A DNA stretch of 64,000 bases, from positions 157,870,247-157,934,246 of the forward strand of contig CM043943.1 of NCBI GenBank assembly GCA_014529385.2. Direction: 5' to 3'. A model generated the notes under the pieces. It saw only the letters and a program-made list of their open reading frames with translations. It was not told the origin of the DNA and searched no databases. This DNA comes from Adiantum capillus-veneris. Taxonomy: Eukaryota; Streptophyta; Polypodiopsida; Polypodiales; Pteridaceae. Below, piece by piece: positions 10,969 through 20,219 of the stretch (position 1 is the stretch's first letter; the number at the start of each line of letters is the position of its first letter). The position numbers were made by a program, and so were the translations under genes.

Positions 10969-11426
10969 GGACTTGTAGAAGTCATTTGAAGTATTTTGTG
11001 ATGCTTGTGGTCGTAGTCTGGGTGCGGTCTTAATGCAAGAAGGCCATGTCATTGCGTAAGAGAGCCGATTGTTCTGAAGGCCGGAATTGACAGCACAGAT
11101 GTATGAGGAAGAGCTTTTGGCGGTTATCCATGCTCTTACTCAGTGGCGGCACTACCTACTCGGAGCAGATTTTACTGTCTTTACAGTTCCACTTCCAGAT
11201 TGTCCATGTGCATGGACAAAAGAATTTGGTGGCAGATGCTTTGTCTCGGAAGCTGTTGGTTTTGGCTATTTCCACGATACACCATAGGAGCTTCGAGGAT
11301 ATGGTCGAGTAGTATGCCACGGATATAGATTTTGTAGACGTTCTAACTCCTCACACGGATACGGGATGGGGAGACAATAGCGGGATATTCCATTCGGGAT
11401 GGCTACTTGATGAGGAAAACCATGTT
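10969..11426 (+). pseudogene. Gypsy F RNase H fragment
   Basis: Resumes gypsy F in the connection/RNase H region: an FCDACGRSLGAVLMQEGH-type segment with the catalytic Asp, then EELLAVIHALTQWRHYLLGADF with the Glu. Relative to B the segment from DHQSL to ILSQ is deleted (about 80 bp removed near 11189), with ACAG present at both deletion ends in B. The third catalytic Asp is lost with it. The tail VADALSRK remains. Several stops. Confidence 0.85.
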
Positions 11427-12336
11427 GTGTGTTACACAACCGTTGAGGGAAAAGTTATGACTGAATTCCACTGTCCGCCTTTTACGGGTCACCGCGGCAT
11501 TGCTACCACCATGAAAGGGGTACAAAGATACTTCTTTTGGCCGAGACTCAAGAAGGATGTGGACGAGTTTGTGCGCAGTTGCTTGGTATGCCAGAAGGTC
11601 AAGTTTGACAGGCATAAAGCATAGGGATTGTTACAGCCTTTGCCCATACCCACCCGCCCTTGGGAAGTATTGCGATGGATTTCATTTTTGATCTCCCGAG
11701 AACATAGAGTGGTCACGATGGTATCTCGATTGTTATTGACAGATTTAGCAAGCAGGCTCATTTCATTCCAGTGAAGAAAACAATCAAGCCGGATCACTTA
11801 GCGAGACTGTTTGTGGCCCAGATTTTCAGATTACATGGCATACCTGAGACGATTGTCTCCGACAGGGACCCCAGATTCACGAGTTTGTTTTGAAAGGCGA
11901 TTCGCGGTTGCAGTTCTCGTCATCTTTCCACCCGCTGACTTACGGGCAATTTGAGATTGCCAATTCAGTGGTTTTAAATTTATTGAAGTCTTATATCTCA
12001 GATCAGAAGACTCAATGGGAAAAGTATCTATCTTTGGTGGAATTTGCCTACAAGAACATGATACACTCATCGACGGGGAAGGTGCCATTTGAGATTGTTG
12101 AAGGTGCTATGAAGGTTCCACCCTTTCTAAGCACGAAAGATAAGATTTTTGAAGCGGATGAGTATACGCGCGAGTTAGACACGGCTTTTGCCAAGGTCCG
12201 CGAGGTTTTGCAGAAATCTCAGGAAAGAGAGAAAAAGGCAGCGGATTGCCATCATCGTGATTTGAAATTGAAGGAGGATGACTGGGTGCTCTTACGTTTT
12301 GAGAAGGCACGCCTGAGAAAGAAGAAGGGAAAGTAG
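11427..12336 (+). pseudogene. Gypsy F integrase
   Basis: The zinc-binding HHCC region (CPPFTGHRGIATTMKGVQRY ... [13 protein letters not shown]) and parts of the DDE core are readable. A stop follows the Cys pair, and frame changes near 11670-11890 break the core. The C-terminal half (WEKYLSLVEFAYKN) is open from 11890 to 12336. Integrase would join element ends to host DNA. Pseudogene. Confidence 0.88.
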
Positions 12337-12723
12337 AGGCTTTTTCCAAAGCTTAGTATACGATACTACGGGCTTTTCCAGATCTTTGAAAAGATCAATG
12401 ATGTCTCCTTCCGACTGAAACTGCCTGACACTCGGAGGATTCACAATGCATTTCATGTGAGTCTCTTGAAACCTTTTAAAGGTGATGTGCCCGAAGATGG
12501 GGAGCCTGATGAGCAACCCGAAGTGGAAGAAAACAAGAAGATCCTTGTTCCTGAATAGATTTTGGCACATAAGGACACAAAGAATAAGGGTAAAGTAAAA
12601 AGGCGGTTCTTGGTTAAATTCAAGAACTATCCTACATTGGATGCGAAGTGGATGAAGGAGGAGGACCTAGCAGATACTTCTCAGATTGTGAAACTTTACC
12701 TTGAAGCTTTTGGTTTAGCATAG
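12337..12723 (+). pseudogene. Gypsy F integrase C-terminus and chromodomain
   Basis: The frame continues after stops through a YGPF-type SH3-like segment, [12 protein letters not shown], an acidic linker ([13 protein letters not shown]) and a chromodomain-like block with RFLVKFKNYPTLDAKWM and EEDLADT. This order marks chromoviruses, in which the chromodomain steers integration to particular chromatin. Ends at the TAG at 12721-12723. Confidence 0.85.
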
Positions 12724-13312
12724 TCTACTCCAAATGGAACCCAAAATTCAGCTTGGCCGGAGATCTGGTGCAATGGGTTGCACAAGAGGGGAGTTACTCC
12801 GCTCCTTTGTCAACAGATGTCTCGAATTTTTGAATACTAGAGTCACTGATGTCTCTTTGAGCTTCAGGGATACTGAGAGCTGAGAGTATTCTGCTGTATG
12901 ACTTTATGAAATGGAATTCCGGAATATGAAACTGATTTGTTCTTGACTTGTTTTTAAGTACAGGAATTGATAGACGAAATGATTGCAACATTTTGTTTGA
13001 ATGATCTCGAATAGAGATGGTTGCAATAGGGGTTAGTCAATCGGGCATCTATGAGGTCCTGAGTGGATCTAGATGCGATTGCTAACTGCATTGCCGATAA
13101 ATCATGGTCTAAGATCCGAATGAATGTTGAATGTGATTTGTCATGTGATGTCCTGTGATGTCGTGTGATGTGACTGTCGATTGGTACATGTGCTAGATGT
13201 GTGTTCCTAGTGCGTTGGTACTAACAGTCAGTGTCTGCTAAGAGAGTTTATGGCCTCTGTTTGTTTTGCAGGCGTAATCGAGGGCGATTACAATGATTTC
13301 AAGAGGGGGGTA
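12724..13312 (+). other. 3' UTR and polypurine tract of gypsy F
   Basis: Non-coding; aligns with the 3' UTR of gypsy B (35580-36924) and, in reverse, of gypsy C. It includes GAT/GTG-rich short repeats (GTGATGTCCTGTGATGTCGTG, about 13143-13163) and ends in the polypurine tract AAGAGGGGGG (13301-13310) that primes plus-strand synthesis. Confidence 0.75.
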
Positions 13313-13963
13313 TGTCACAAACTGGTGACGTGGCGTGCCACAACACACACACACATACACTCTCTGCTGATGATGACGTGGCTGCCCCATACTCGCACAC
13401 ACTCGTTGGCTGTTTTCGGAAGGCCCTGTACGGCGGAAATGCTGGCGTGGCTTGTTGTACGGACGCTCGCGTTTGGCGGGGCTGTTGACACATGGCAGCA
13501 GCGTACGGCCAACATGGACAGCTTTTGGGGGACAGCTTTTGGCTACTCGAAATGAAGGGCTGAAAGCTACGTAAAAGACTCTGCTTTATTTTTACACAAG
13601 AGAGCAAGAGAGAGAGAAAGAGCCTTTGCTTTATTTTTCCAAAGCTTTTAATTTTCAGCTTTTGGGACAGCTTTTGATTCCAGCTTTTGGGGCTCTGCTT
13701 TTGGCATCCCTTGTACGTGGGCAGGGCCTCTCATAACGCAGAGCATCTGGACGCAGAGTCTGAGTGTGAGCGCTTGCCCGCACTCTTGTACTTTGAACAA
13801 AGATTAATACAAAAAGAAATACCGAAAGGGGTGCCAGTCTTTGGGGCCAATATCTCTAGGCACGGAACTCCGCCGGGCTAGTGTCAAATCAATTGTGAAC
13901 TGTGAACTGTTTATTTGTGCTGTCACGGTAGATTCTTGACTTGAAGTGTCCAAGTCTGTTACA
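13313..13963 (+). repeat. 3' LTR of gypsy F
   Basis: Starts TGTCACAAACTGGTGACGTG directly after the polypurine tract and ends GTCCAAGTCTGTTACA. Contains the shared R/U5 block GAAATACCGAAAGGGG (about 13820). Followed without gap by a copia gag fragment. Confidence 0.85.
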
Positions 13964-14462
13964 TATGGATTGGATGGGGACAATTACCCTATGTGGGCTT
14001 ACATGATGCAACATGTTCTTGTGTCAAAGGGTGTCTAGAATATTGTGAAGGGCATAGATGTACGTCCTGGTTCTGAGGATGTAGGCGATGTTAAGGATGT
14101 TTCAGGTCTTGCTGCAAGGATTGCTGCTGTTAGAGTTGTTTTGCCTACGACAGAACAAGCTCGTTGGGATGTAAAAGATGCGCAGGCTCATGCATTGATT
14201 GCGTTGTTTGTGAAGCGCACTATTACTCCCCACATTCGTTCAACGAAATCTGCAAAAATGGCTTGGGATTTGGTCTTTATGCAAGTCGCAATGAGGCTAA
14301 AATTGCATTGCTGCGTAAAGAGCTAGAATCGAAGATTATGCATGAGAAAGATGATACGGACACTTTCCTTGCTGGTGTCAAGGATATCAATGAGTAGCTT
14401 ATTTCTGCAGGTGAAGTCATTTTAGACGGTTCCCATGTGCAAACTGTTCTTGATGCCTTGTG
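13964..14462 (+). pseudogene. Copia gag fragment (element K)
   Basis: A UBN2-type gag is readable: LDGDNYPMWAYMMQHVL, then a stop (TAG where these gags usually have Trp), then DVKDAQAHALIALFVKRTI and, after a frameshift near 14280, IALLRKELESK ... HEKDDTDTFLAGVKDI. The fragment is bounded by LTR F on the left and LTR I on the right, so only part of gag survives. Its family differs from the 5880-10968 copia. Confidence 0.75.
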
Positions 14463-14818
14463 TAATAGACTTGGACACTCCAAGTCAAGAATCAATCGTG
14501 ATAGCACCAAATAACCACTTCAAAACAGTTCACAGTTCACGATAGATTTACACTGGCCCAACAAAGTTCCGTGGCTAGAGATATTGGCACCAAAGACTGG
14601 CGCCCCTTTCGATATTTCTTTTTGTATTAATCTGAGTTCAAAGTACAAGAGTGGTTGGGTCTCACTCTCAGACTCTGCGTCCAGATGCCTACAGAGTGGG
14701 AGCCCAGACCACATATTTATTTAGAAGGGATGCCAACAGCAGAGCCCCAAAAGCTTAAAAATAAAAGCAAAAGCTCTTTCTCTCTTGAGATTATCAAATT
14801 AAAGCAAAGGGTTCTCTC
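14463..14818 (-). repeat. Truncated LTR I
   Basis: The 3' part of a gypsy-type LTR on the minus strand, ending GTGTCCAAGTCTATTACA. It includes the R/U5 block GAAATATCGAAAGGGGCGCC (about 14600). Its U3 start is missing because LTR H begins at 14819. Confidence 0.75.
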
Positions 14819-14979
14819 TGTAACAGACTTGGACACTCTTAAGTCAAGAATCAATCACCACAGCACCTTCAAAACAATTCACAGATCACAATAGATTTGC
14901 ACTGGCCCGACAGAGTTCCGTGCCTAGAGATATTGGCCCCAAAGACTGGCGCCCCTATCGGTATTTCTTAAAGCAAATC

Positions 14980-15035
<56 letters not shown>

Positions 15036-15451
15036 CCCTGGCCATTTGCATAGCCAAAAAGCTGCAATAGCGTCGCTAGCTGCTGTTTTTTCAGTCCCGA
15101 AAAACCCGCAAGTCCGTACACTGTTGCCACGTGGCATTGGCGCCTGTTTTAGGGTTTCCAGCCACTTAGGGTTTCAGCCAGCAGTTAGGGTTTCCAGAAT
15201 TTAGGGTTTTTGCAAATTAGGGTTTTTGGCAGAAGTTAGGGTTTGCAGGATTTTTAGGGTTTTTGGCAGAAATTAGGGTTTCTAAGTTGGCGGGAACTTC
15301 TCTTTAAAAATAGGCCTCTCGGCAAGACTTTCCAAGTTGGCAAAACTTCTTATGCTGTTAGTGCTTCTTCACTTAGGGTTTAGGCTCCTCGGCTGGGATG
15401 TGCAAGTCGGCTCCGTTCTTCAGTGGCTTGACACATCAGCAATTTGTGACA
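14819..15451 (-). repeat. LTR H, mosaic
   Basis: On the minus strand the first roughly 150 bp match LTR J (TGTCACAAATTGCTGA ... AGAGAAGTTC). The remainder resembles gypsy B-type LTRs: repeated AAACCCTAA motifs, then an R/U5 ending GTGTCCAAGTCTGTTACA. It holds a (CT)n tract at 14984-15032. Confidence 0.75.
14984..15032 (+). repeat. (CT)n microsatellite
   Basis: An uninterrupted CT dinucleotide run of 49 bases inside LTR H. Confidence 0.98.
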
Positions 15452-16262
15452 TCCCTCCTTCTTGAAAGAAAATAATCGTCCGCGCTACAACATATTTGCA
15501 AAACAACTCAAGTTAGCTCAAAAATTTTCGAGGGTCATTTCGAGGGACAATCAGTTTCTCAATCCAAATCGGAGCTCTTGATTTCTTAGGCCGTTGGCTT
15601 CCTAGAAGAATCTCATCCAATAAGGAGTCTCATTCCAGATCGGAACTCTTGATATCCTGGGTCGTTGACTTTTAAGAAATATCATACCCAAAAAGTAATA
15701 TTCAGTGATTGGCACATCACAATGCAACACAAATGCTCACATATGTATGTTACAAGACATAGAAACATCAAGTCGCCGATGAACACTCCCCCCGTAAATA
15801 ACCATCTTGGTCCAGGCCATGAGCTGTTCAACGACTCCCTCATCACTCCTCTTGCAAATAACCTAAAACGGTCCAACCAAACGTCCCCTAGACCGCAGCT
15901 TGCGTCGTTTGGAGTAACCAGTGTTCAGATTTCTTAATACTCCCCCCGTAAATAACCACAAGGGTCCGGGCCATGAGTATGAACAAGCATTCTCAAACAT
16001 CATTTCTCACTACTCCACGCGGGAGTAAAATTTACCAATCATTGAAACTAGTATTCAAACCAAAGTCAAACAGCTCAAATCGGCACCAAGATAGGTTCAA
16101 AATAGATACCATCCATTTCAAACAAATTCCAAACAGGATCACCAAACAAGTTCTCAAAACAGATTCTCAAACAAAATTCAAACTTAAAAAGCAATCTCGA
16201 CATTAGTCGAGCTCGAAAAGTTGACCGACTTTCCATCCTGAAACCTGCACCAAAAATTAGGG

Positions 16263-16481
16263 TTAGATTTCTTCCATAAGGTCGTAGCCGACCACAACAT
16301 GGTCCATCAGCTCTTGGACAGACAGTGTTCCTCTGGTGGCAATGGTAGTTGCAAGACATAGCAATCGCACTGGACTTCCAAGGTTATCGGCTTGAGAAGA
16401 GACACCTGGTGAGAGATGTCCAAAAATTTCAAGTCGTAATCTGCTTAGGGTTTTTGTGGCAAGCATTTCAGGATACCCCAC
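16263..16481 (-). pseudogene. gag remnant of element J
   Basis: The minus-strand frame ends in TRGTLSVQELMDHVVVGYDL, which parallels the end of the gag fragment E on the plus strand (17,860-17,950: QDLMGHAAVHYKLM). No more of gag, and no pol, is recognisable in this element. Low conservation; a remnant only. Confidence 0.5.
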
Positions 16482-16847
16482 TCCAAGTTCTTGGAGTGTA
16501 TGGCTTGGTAGCCATAGACATCAACCTCTGTATGGCACTGCTTCTGAGAAAAACAGTGACGCGAAAAATAAATCTTGGATCCTTCTCTTGCAAGTGATCT
16601 TTTTGGTTTATGCCCTGTTAGACAGAGCGATGAAAATGCCGGACGGGAGCGCGCCCGATGCGCGATGAAGTAAGGGTGAGAGTCGCTAATAAGTCCAGGG
16701 TCGCAGCACGCAGATTCTTCAAGTTGGAGTGCGAAGATTCTTCAAATAAAATTCAAGTAGCTTTTGGAAGCGCCGGTTTGTTGTGTTTGCTCTTTTGTAG
16801 GACCGGTATGCTTTCAAAAAAGCACACGCCTGATGCTTTGGTACCAT

Positions 16848-17542
16848 TGTCATGAGACTGGCACCACGTGCCAATGGAAAAGAACAGACTGAATTGACTT
16901 TAGCACTTCAAATAACAACTGAACTAAAAGAGAGCGGGAGCACACGCAACACGGAGTGGCGGAATTCCACCCCAGAGAGTATTGGCCCCAAACCTTGGCG
17001 TCCCTTTTGGTATTTCTTTATATTACTTGAACTTAGTACAATGCCGTTACTCGCACTTTGCACCTTCTCACCGAAGCGTGCCAGAGACTGAGCTGTTTGT
17101 ACATATTTAAAGGCTCTTGGCGTTGAAAAGCAGTTGACATGAAAAGCTTGAAATTCAAAAGCAACTGGCTCAAAAGCTGGCGCCCAAAAACAAGTAGTGC
17201 ATTCTGCAGAAATTCGTACAACTGCCACACCAACAGCGTAAATCCGTACAGATTGCCACGTCAGCATGTCAATGCAATTTGCGGAGCGTCTGTACTGCTG
17301 CCACGTCATGAACTGCTACGCAATTCTTTGTGTGGGAGTGTTGGTCTCGCTTTATTTTAATGTCTTTGGGTTACTTGGGCCCTATCAGATGGGGTCCCAT
17401 ACGTTGGCGCGAACTTCTCTTTAAAAATAGGCCTCTCGGCAAGACTTTGCAAGTTGGCTTAACTTCTTATGCTACTATTGCTTCTTCACTTAGGGTTTAG
17501 GCTCCGTTCTTCAGTGGCTTGACACGTCAGCAATTTGTGACA
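16848..17542 (-). repeat. LTR J
   Basis: A 695-bp LTR. On the minus strand TGTCACAAATTGCTGACGTG ... CCAGTCTCATGACA, with a TTTAAATA box (about 17105) and the R/U5 block GAAATACCAAAAGGGACGCC. The primer site directly after its end makes it a 5' LTR. It is the closest relative of LTR G. Confidence 0.8.
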
Positions 17543-18375
17543 GGAACTACACCAAAGAATCAAAGATTTCTCGAGTTGCGGGATTTCTCAAAGATAATGC
17601 TATGCAATGGTGGAGTTCAATCGCGACCCAACCGCATGCTCCAAGGACTTGCCAAGCTTTCAAGACTACTTTTGCCTGTAGTTACATGACCTTCCTGTTC
17701 GAAATCCAAATTTTGTCAGAACGGGGAAACTTGAGAATGCTTGCCACAAAGGCTATGGAAGACTACAACCAAAGGTTTCTTGATGTTTACCTTCCGGTGT
17801 CTTTCTTAAAGATGATTCCCTTGGAGGGAGGACCAGTGCGAGCGATACACATTTGGATTGCCATCACCGTTACAGGAGTATTGTCTTTCCAAGCAAGTAT
17901 CATTAATGCAAGATCTTATGGGCCATGCTGCGGTCCATTATAAGCTTATGAAAGGAAAGCTAGAGTTTACTATAGAAGAAACTCAACAAATCAGAATCCT
18001 CGGCCCCAACAAACAACTCCTCGAGATTCTCGTGAAAGTCAACCTCAAAGGCCTTGTTTGACGCCTCAACAACGAGACATTTTATTACAAGAAGGCAGAT
18101 GTTTTATGCAAAGCATATGGAAAAATTAACGGCTTGAAAGCCCTAATCTTCTTTGACCCGAGCGCTACTGAGCATTTCATTTATCTTGACTTCTTCGAGT
18201 AGATGGACTTTGACTACGACTCCCAAGGTGGAGAACTTGAAGCCGAGCTAGCCGCTTGGCAAACTCAGAAGGTGGTACCTCTCATTGGTGCCCTTCCAGT
18301 AACCATCCAAGGATACCATGGAAAGGCAGATTATCACATAATGAAGTTAGGCAATTGCGACGCTCTCTTGGGCAT
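17543..18375 (+). pseudogene. Gypsy E gag-protease fragment
   Basis: A Retrotrans_gag-like stretch (FLKDNAMQWWSSI, TFACSYMTFL, LAT.AMEDYNQRFLDVYLPV) is followed, after frame changes, by a protease-like segment with LIFFDPSATEHFIY (DPSA where D-[ST]-G-A is expected) and a region with EVVPLIGALPVTIQGYHGKADYHI-like flap sequence split by a stop at about 18200. It is cut on the left by LTR J and on the right by LTR D. Plus strand, in contrast to its neighbours. Confidence 0.65.
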
Positions 18376-18445
18376 TGTTACATGCTTGGACACTCTAAGC
18401 GAGAAATCAATAGCAACACACGAACAAAAACTGCAAAAACATTGA

Positions 18446-18520
<75 letters not shown>

Positions 18521-18821
18521 ATGGCGGAGTTCTGAGCCAAGACGCACTGGCCCCAAAGACTGACGCCCCTTCTGGTACTTCTTTATTATTATGCTCGCAA
18601 GGTACAACTCTCGAGGGTCCACCTCTCTTTGAGGCTCTGTGTCTAGATGCTCTACGGAAGAGTGGCACAAAAGGGCACTTATAAACAGTACAAGGGATGC
18701 CTAAGAGTAGAGCCCCAAAAGCATTTAGTTTAAAAGCACAACCCCCCAAAAGCATTTGCTGCCAAAAGCTCTCGCCAAAAGCTTTTTTCAGTTGGGTATG
18801 CCACGTCATCACTTCGTGACA
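18376..18821 (-). repeat. LTR D
   Basis: On the minus strand TGTCACGAAGTGATGACGTG ... GTCCAAGCATGTAACA, preceded by a polypurine tract (18822-18840, CAAGAGGGGGGAA on minus), so it is a 3' LTR. Only about 25 bp of its internal sequence remain before LTR C. Contains a (GA)n tract (18451-18519) and the shared R/U5 block. Confidence 0.8.
18451..18519 (+). repeat. (GA)n microsatellite
   Basis: A GA run of 69 bases inside LTR D. It creates long Arg-Glu or Ser-Leu open frames that are not genes. Confidence 0.98.
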
Positions 18822-18848
18822 TTCCCCCCTCTTGAAAGAATTGTAATC

Positions 18849-19375
18849 GCTAACAAACTTGGACACCCCAAGTCTGGAATTTGGAACGACACACAAGAGA
18901 GAATCACTTTAAAATACTTCACACTTAATTCATAGTTCAATTGAGTCGACACGGCCTGGCGTAGTTCCGTGCCCAGAGAGATTGGTTCCAAAGACTGGCG
19001 CCCCTTTCGGTATTTCTTTTTGTATTAATGCTTGAGCAAAGTACACTTGCTCGCGAGTCTCCTCTGCTCACTGGCTCGTCAGCACTTGTGAGCCAGAGAG
19101 AGCCCAGGTGACTTATTTAAAGGCCCTTGGCCATGGGAAAAGCAATACATGAAAAGTTGCCAAACTCAAAAGCAATTGGCTCCAAAAGCTAGTGCCAAGT
19201 CAGCCAACGCTTTCTGCGGAATTTCGTACGACCAGCCACGTTAGCACTTCAGCGTGATTTGCGGGGTTTCATACAGCCAATCGCTCGCCCTTTTAGTTAG
19301 TTCTAGTGTCCCAAGGGCCCTTTCGGCAGGTGCCCATAAGTTGGGACACTTATTAGACATGCCACTTTTGTGACA
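18849..19375 (-). repeat. 3' LTR of gypsy C
   Basis: On the minus strand TGTCACAAAAGTGGCATG ... GGGGTGTCCAAGTTTGTTA. TTTAAATAAG box about 19115, R/U5 block GAAATACCGAAAGGGGCGCC about 19000. The terminal CA appears changed to GC. Confidence 0.8.
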
Positions 19376-19775
19376 TACCCCCCTCTTGAAAGAATTGTGA
19401 TCGCCCTCGATTATGCCTGTAAAACAGACAGAGACCATAAACCAGACACTGACTCTAAATACTGACACACTAAACAAACACAAATCTAGCCTTGCACAAA
19501 GACAACTCGGTCAGTGCACATTCACATCATATCTATCACATAAAATTTAATTTCAGATCTAAGACCATGATTCCTGGCAACGTATTTAGCAATCGCATCT
19601 AGATCCACACCGGACCTCACTCATGTCGGATTAGCTAATACTTATTGCGATCATGTCTATAGATTCTCAAGACCGTAATACTACAAACATTTCATCTTTC
19701 AATCTTGTACTCAAACAAAATCACATGAGAGAGTACACATCATTCAGATTCAAGTTCGAGAATTCCCATTTTCAA

Positions 19776-19788
19776 TTTCTTTATTCGT
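19776..19788 (+). repeat. LINE1 target-site duplication, left
   Basis: TTTCTTTATTCGT, repeated exactly at 26771-26783 on the other side of LINE1. Confidence 0.9.
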
Positions 19789-19796
19789 GCAAATAC

Positions 19797-20219
19797 GGCT
19801 CGCTGCTGCTGCACGCTCCCCCTCCCTCTCTCTCGCCCTCGCGCTGCCTCCAGCCCCCTCAGCACTGCCCCCTCGCCCACGCGCTGCCCTCCTCGCCCTC
19901 GCGCTGCCTCCTTCGCCCAGCCCTGCCCGCCACCCTCGCCCTCTGCTACCCGCCGCCCGCGCCCCTAGCTGCCCCCAAGCCCGCCGCTGCCCCCCTTTCC
20001 CTGGCCGCTTCTCTTCCCCCCCCCCCCGGCCCCCCCGCAGCCTTTTGAACTCTCGCTCGCCGCTTTATCCGTTCCCCCCCCCCCCCCCCCCCCGCCCTCT
20101 TCGTTCCCTAAGGTCTTCTGCACCTGGCTCTGCAACATTTCTTCTTCGGACAAGTGCTTGGAGTGCTCGGTTGCCGATTTTCCTCACCGTCCGCTTCTTC
20201 GACTCAGCAGTAGACACAG
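19797..20219 (+). promoter_or_regulatory. LINE1 5' UTR, C-rich
   Basis: The sequence upstream of ORF1 is extremely pyrimidine/C-rich, with a 20-base C run at 20074-20093. L1-type elements carry an internal promoter here, and the 5' end is shared with LINE2 (GCTCGCTGCTGCTG). Promoter function is inferred from position only. Confidence 0.5.

Larger units (their letters stand above)
5396..13963 (+). mobile_element. Ty3/gypsy element F, 5'-truncated and interrupted
   Basis: The remaining order is RT (5396-5879), a copia insertion (5880-10968), RNase H, integrase, chromodomain, 3' UTR, polypurine tract and 3' LTR (13313-13963). It is collinear with element B (33063-37428). The 5' LTR, gag and protease are missing, and the left edge abuts LTR G. 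About 300 bp between RT and RNase H that B has (about 33550-33847) are absent, so the copia junction is not a clean insertion. Confidence 0.85.
14819..17542 (-). mobile_element. Gutted LTR element J/H
   Basis: On the minus strand: LTR J (16848-17542), primer site (about 16831-16847, TGGTACCAAAGCATC), a gag remnant, about 0.8 kb of non-coding 3' sequence, a polypurine tract (about 15452-15468, CTTTCAAGAAGGAGGGA) and LTR H (14819-15451). The internal part is only 1.4 kb with no protease, RT or integrase. The outer 5-bp flanks (CTCTC, GGAAC) do not match, and the two LTRs differ over most of their length. This may be one rearranged element or two fused ones. Confidence 0.6.

Noticed and set aside
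15160-15285. Interstitial telomere from repeated TTAGGGTTT
   Set aside because: The units are separated by unrelated bases and lie wholly inside an LTR; they are telo-box motifs, not a telomere array.
18256-18684. 142-codon frame with a long Arg-Glu stretch
   Set aside because: It exists only because (GA)n is open in several frames; it crosses the gypsy E/LTR D boundary.
19965-20153. Gly-rich minus-strand frames opposite the LINE1 5' UTR
   Set aside because: Shadow of C-rich DNA; no independent support.
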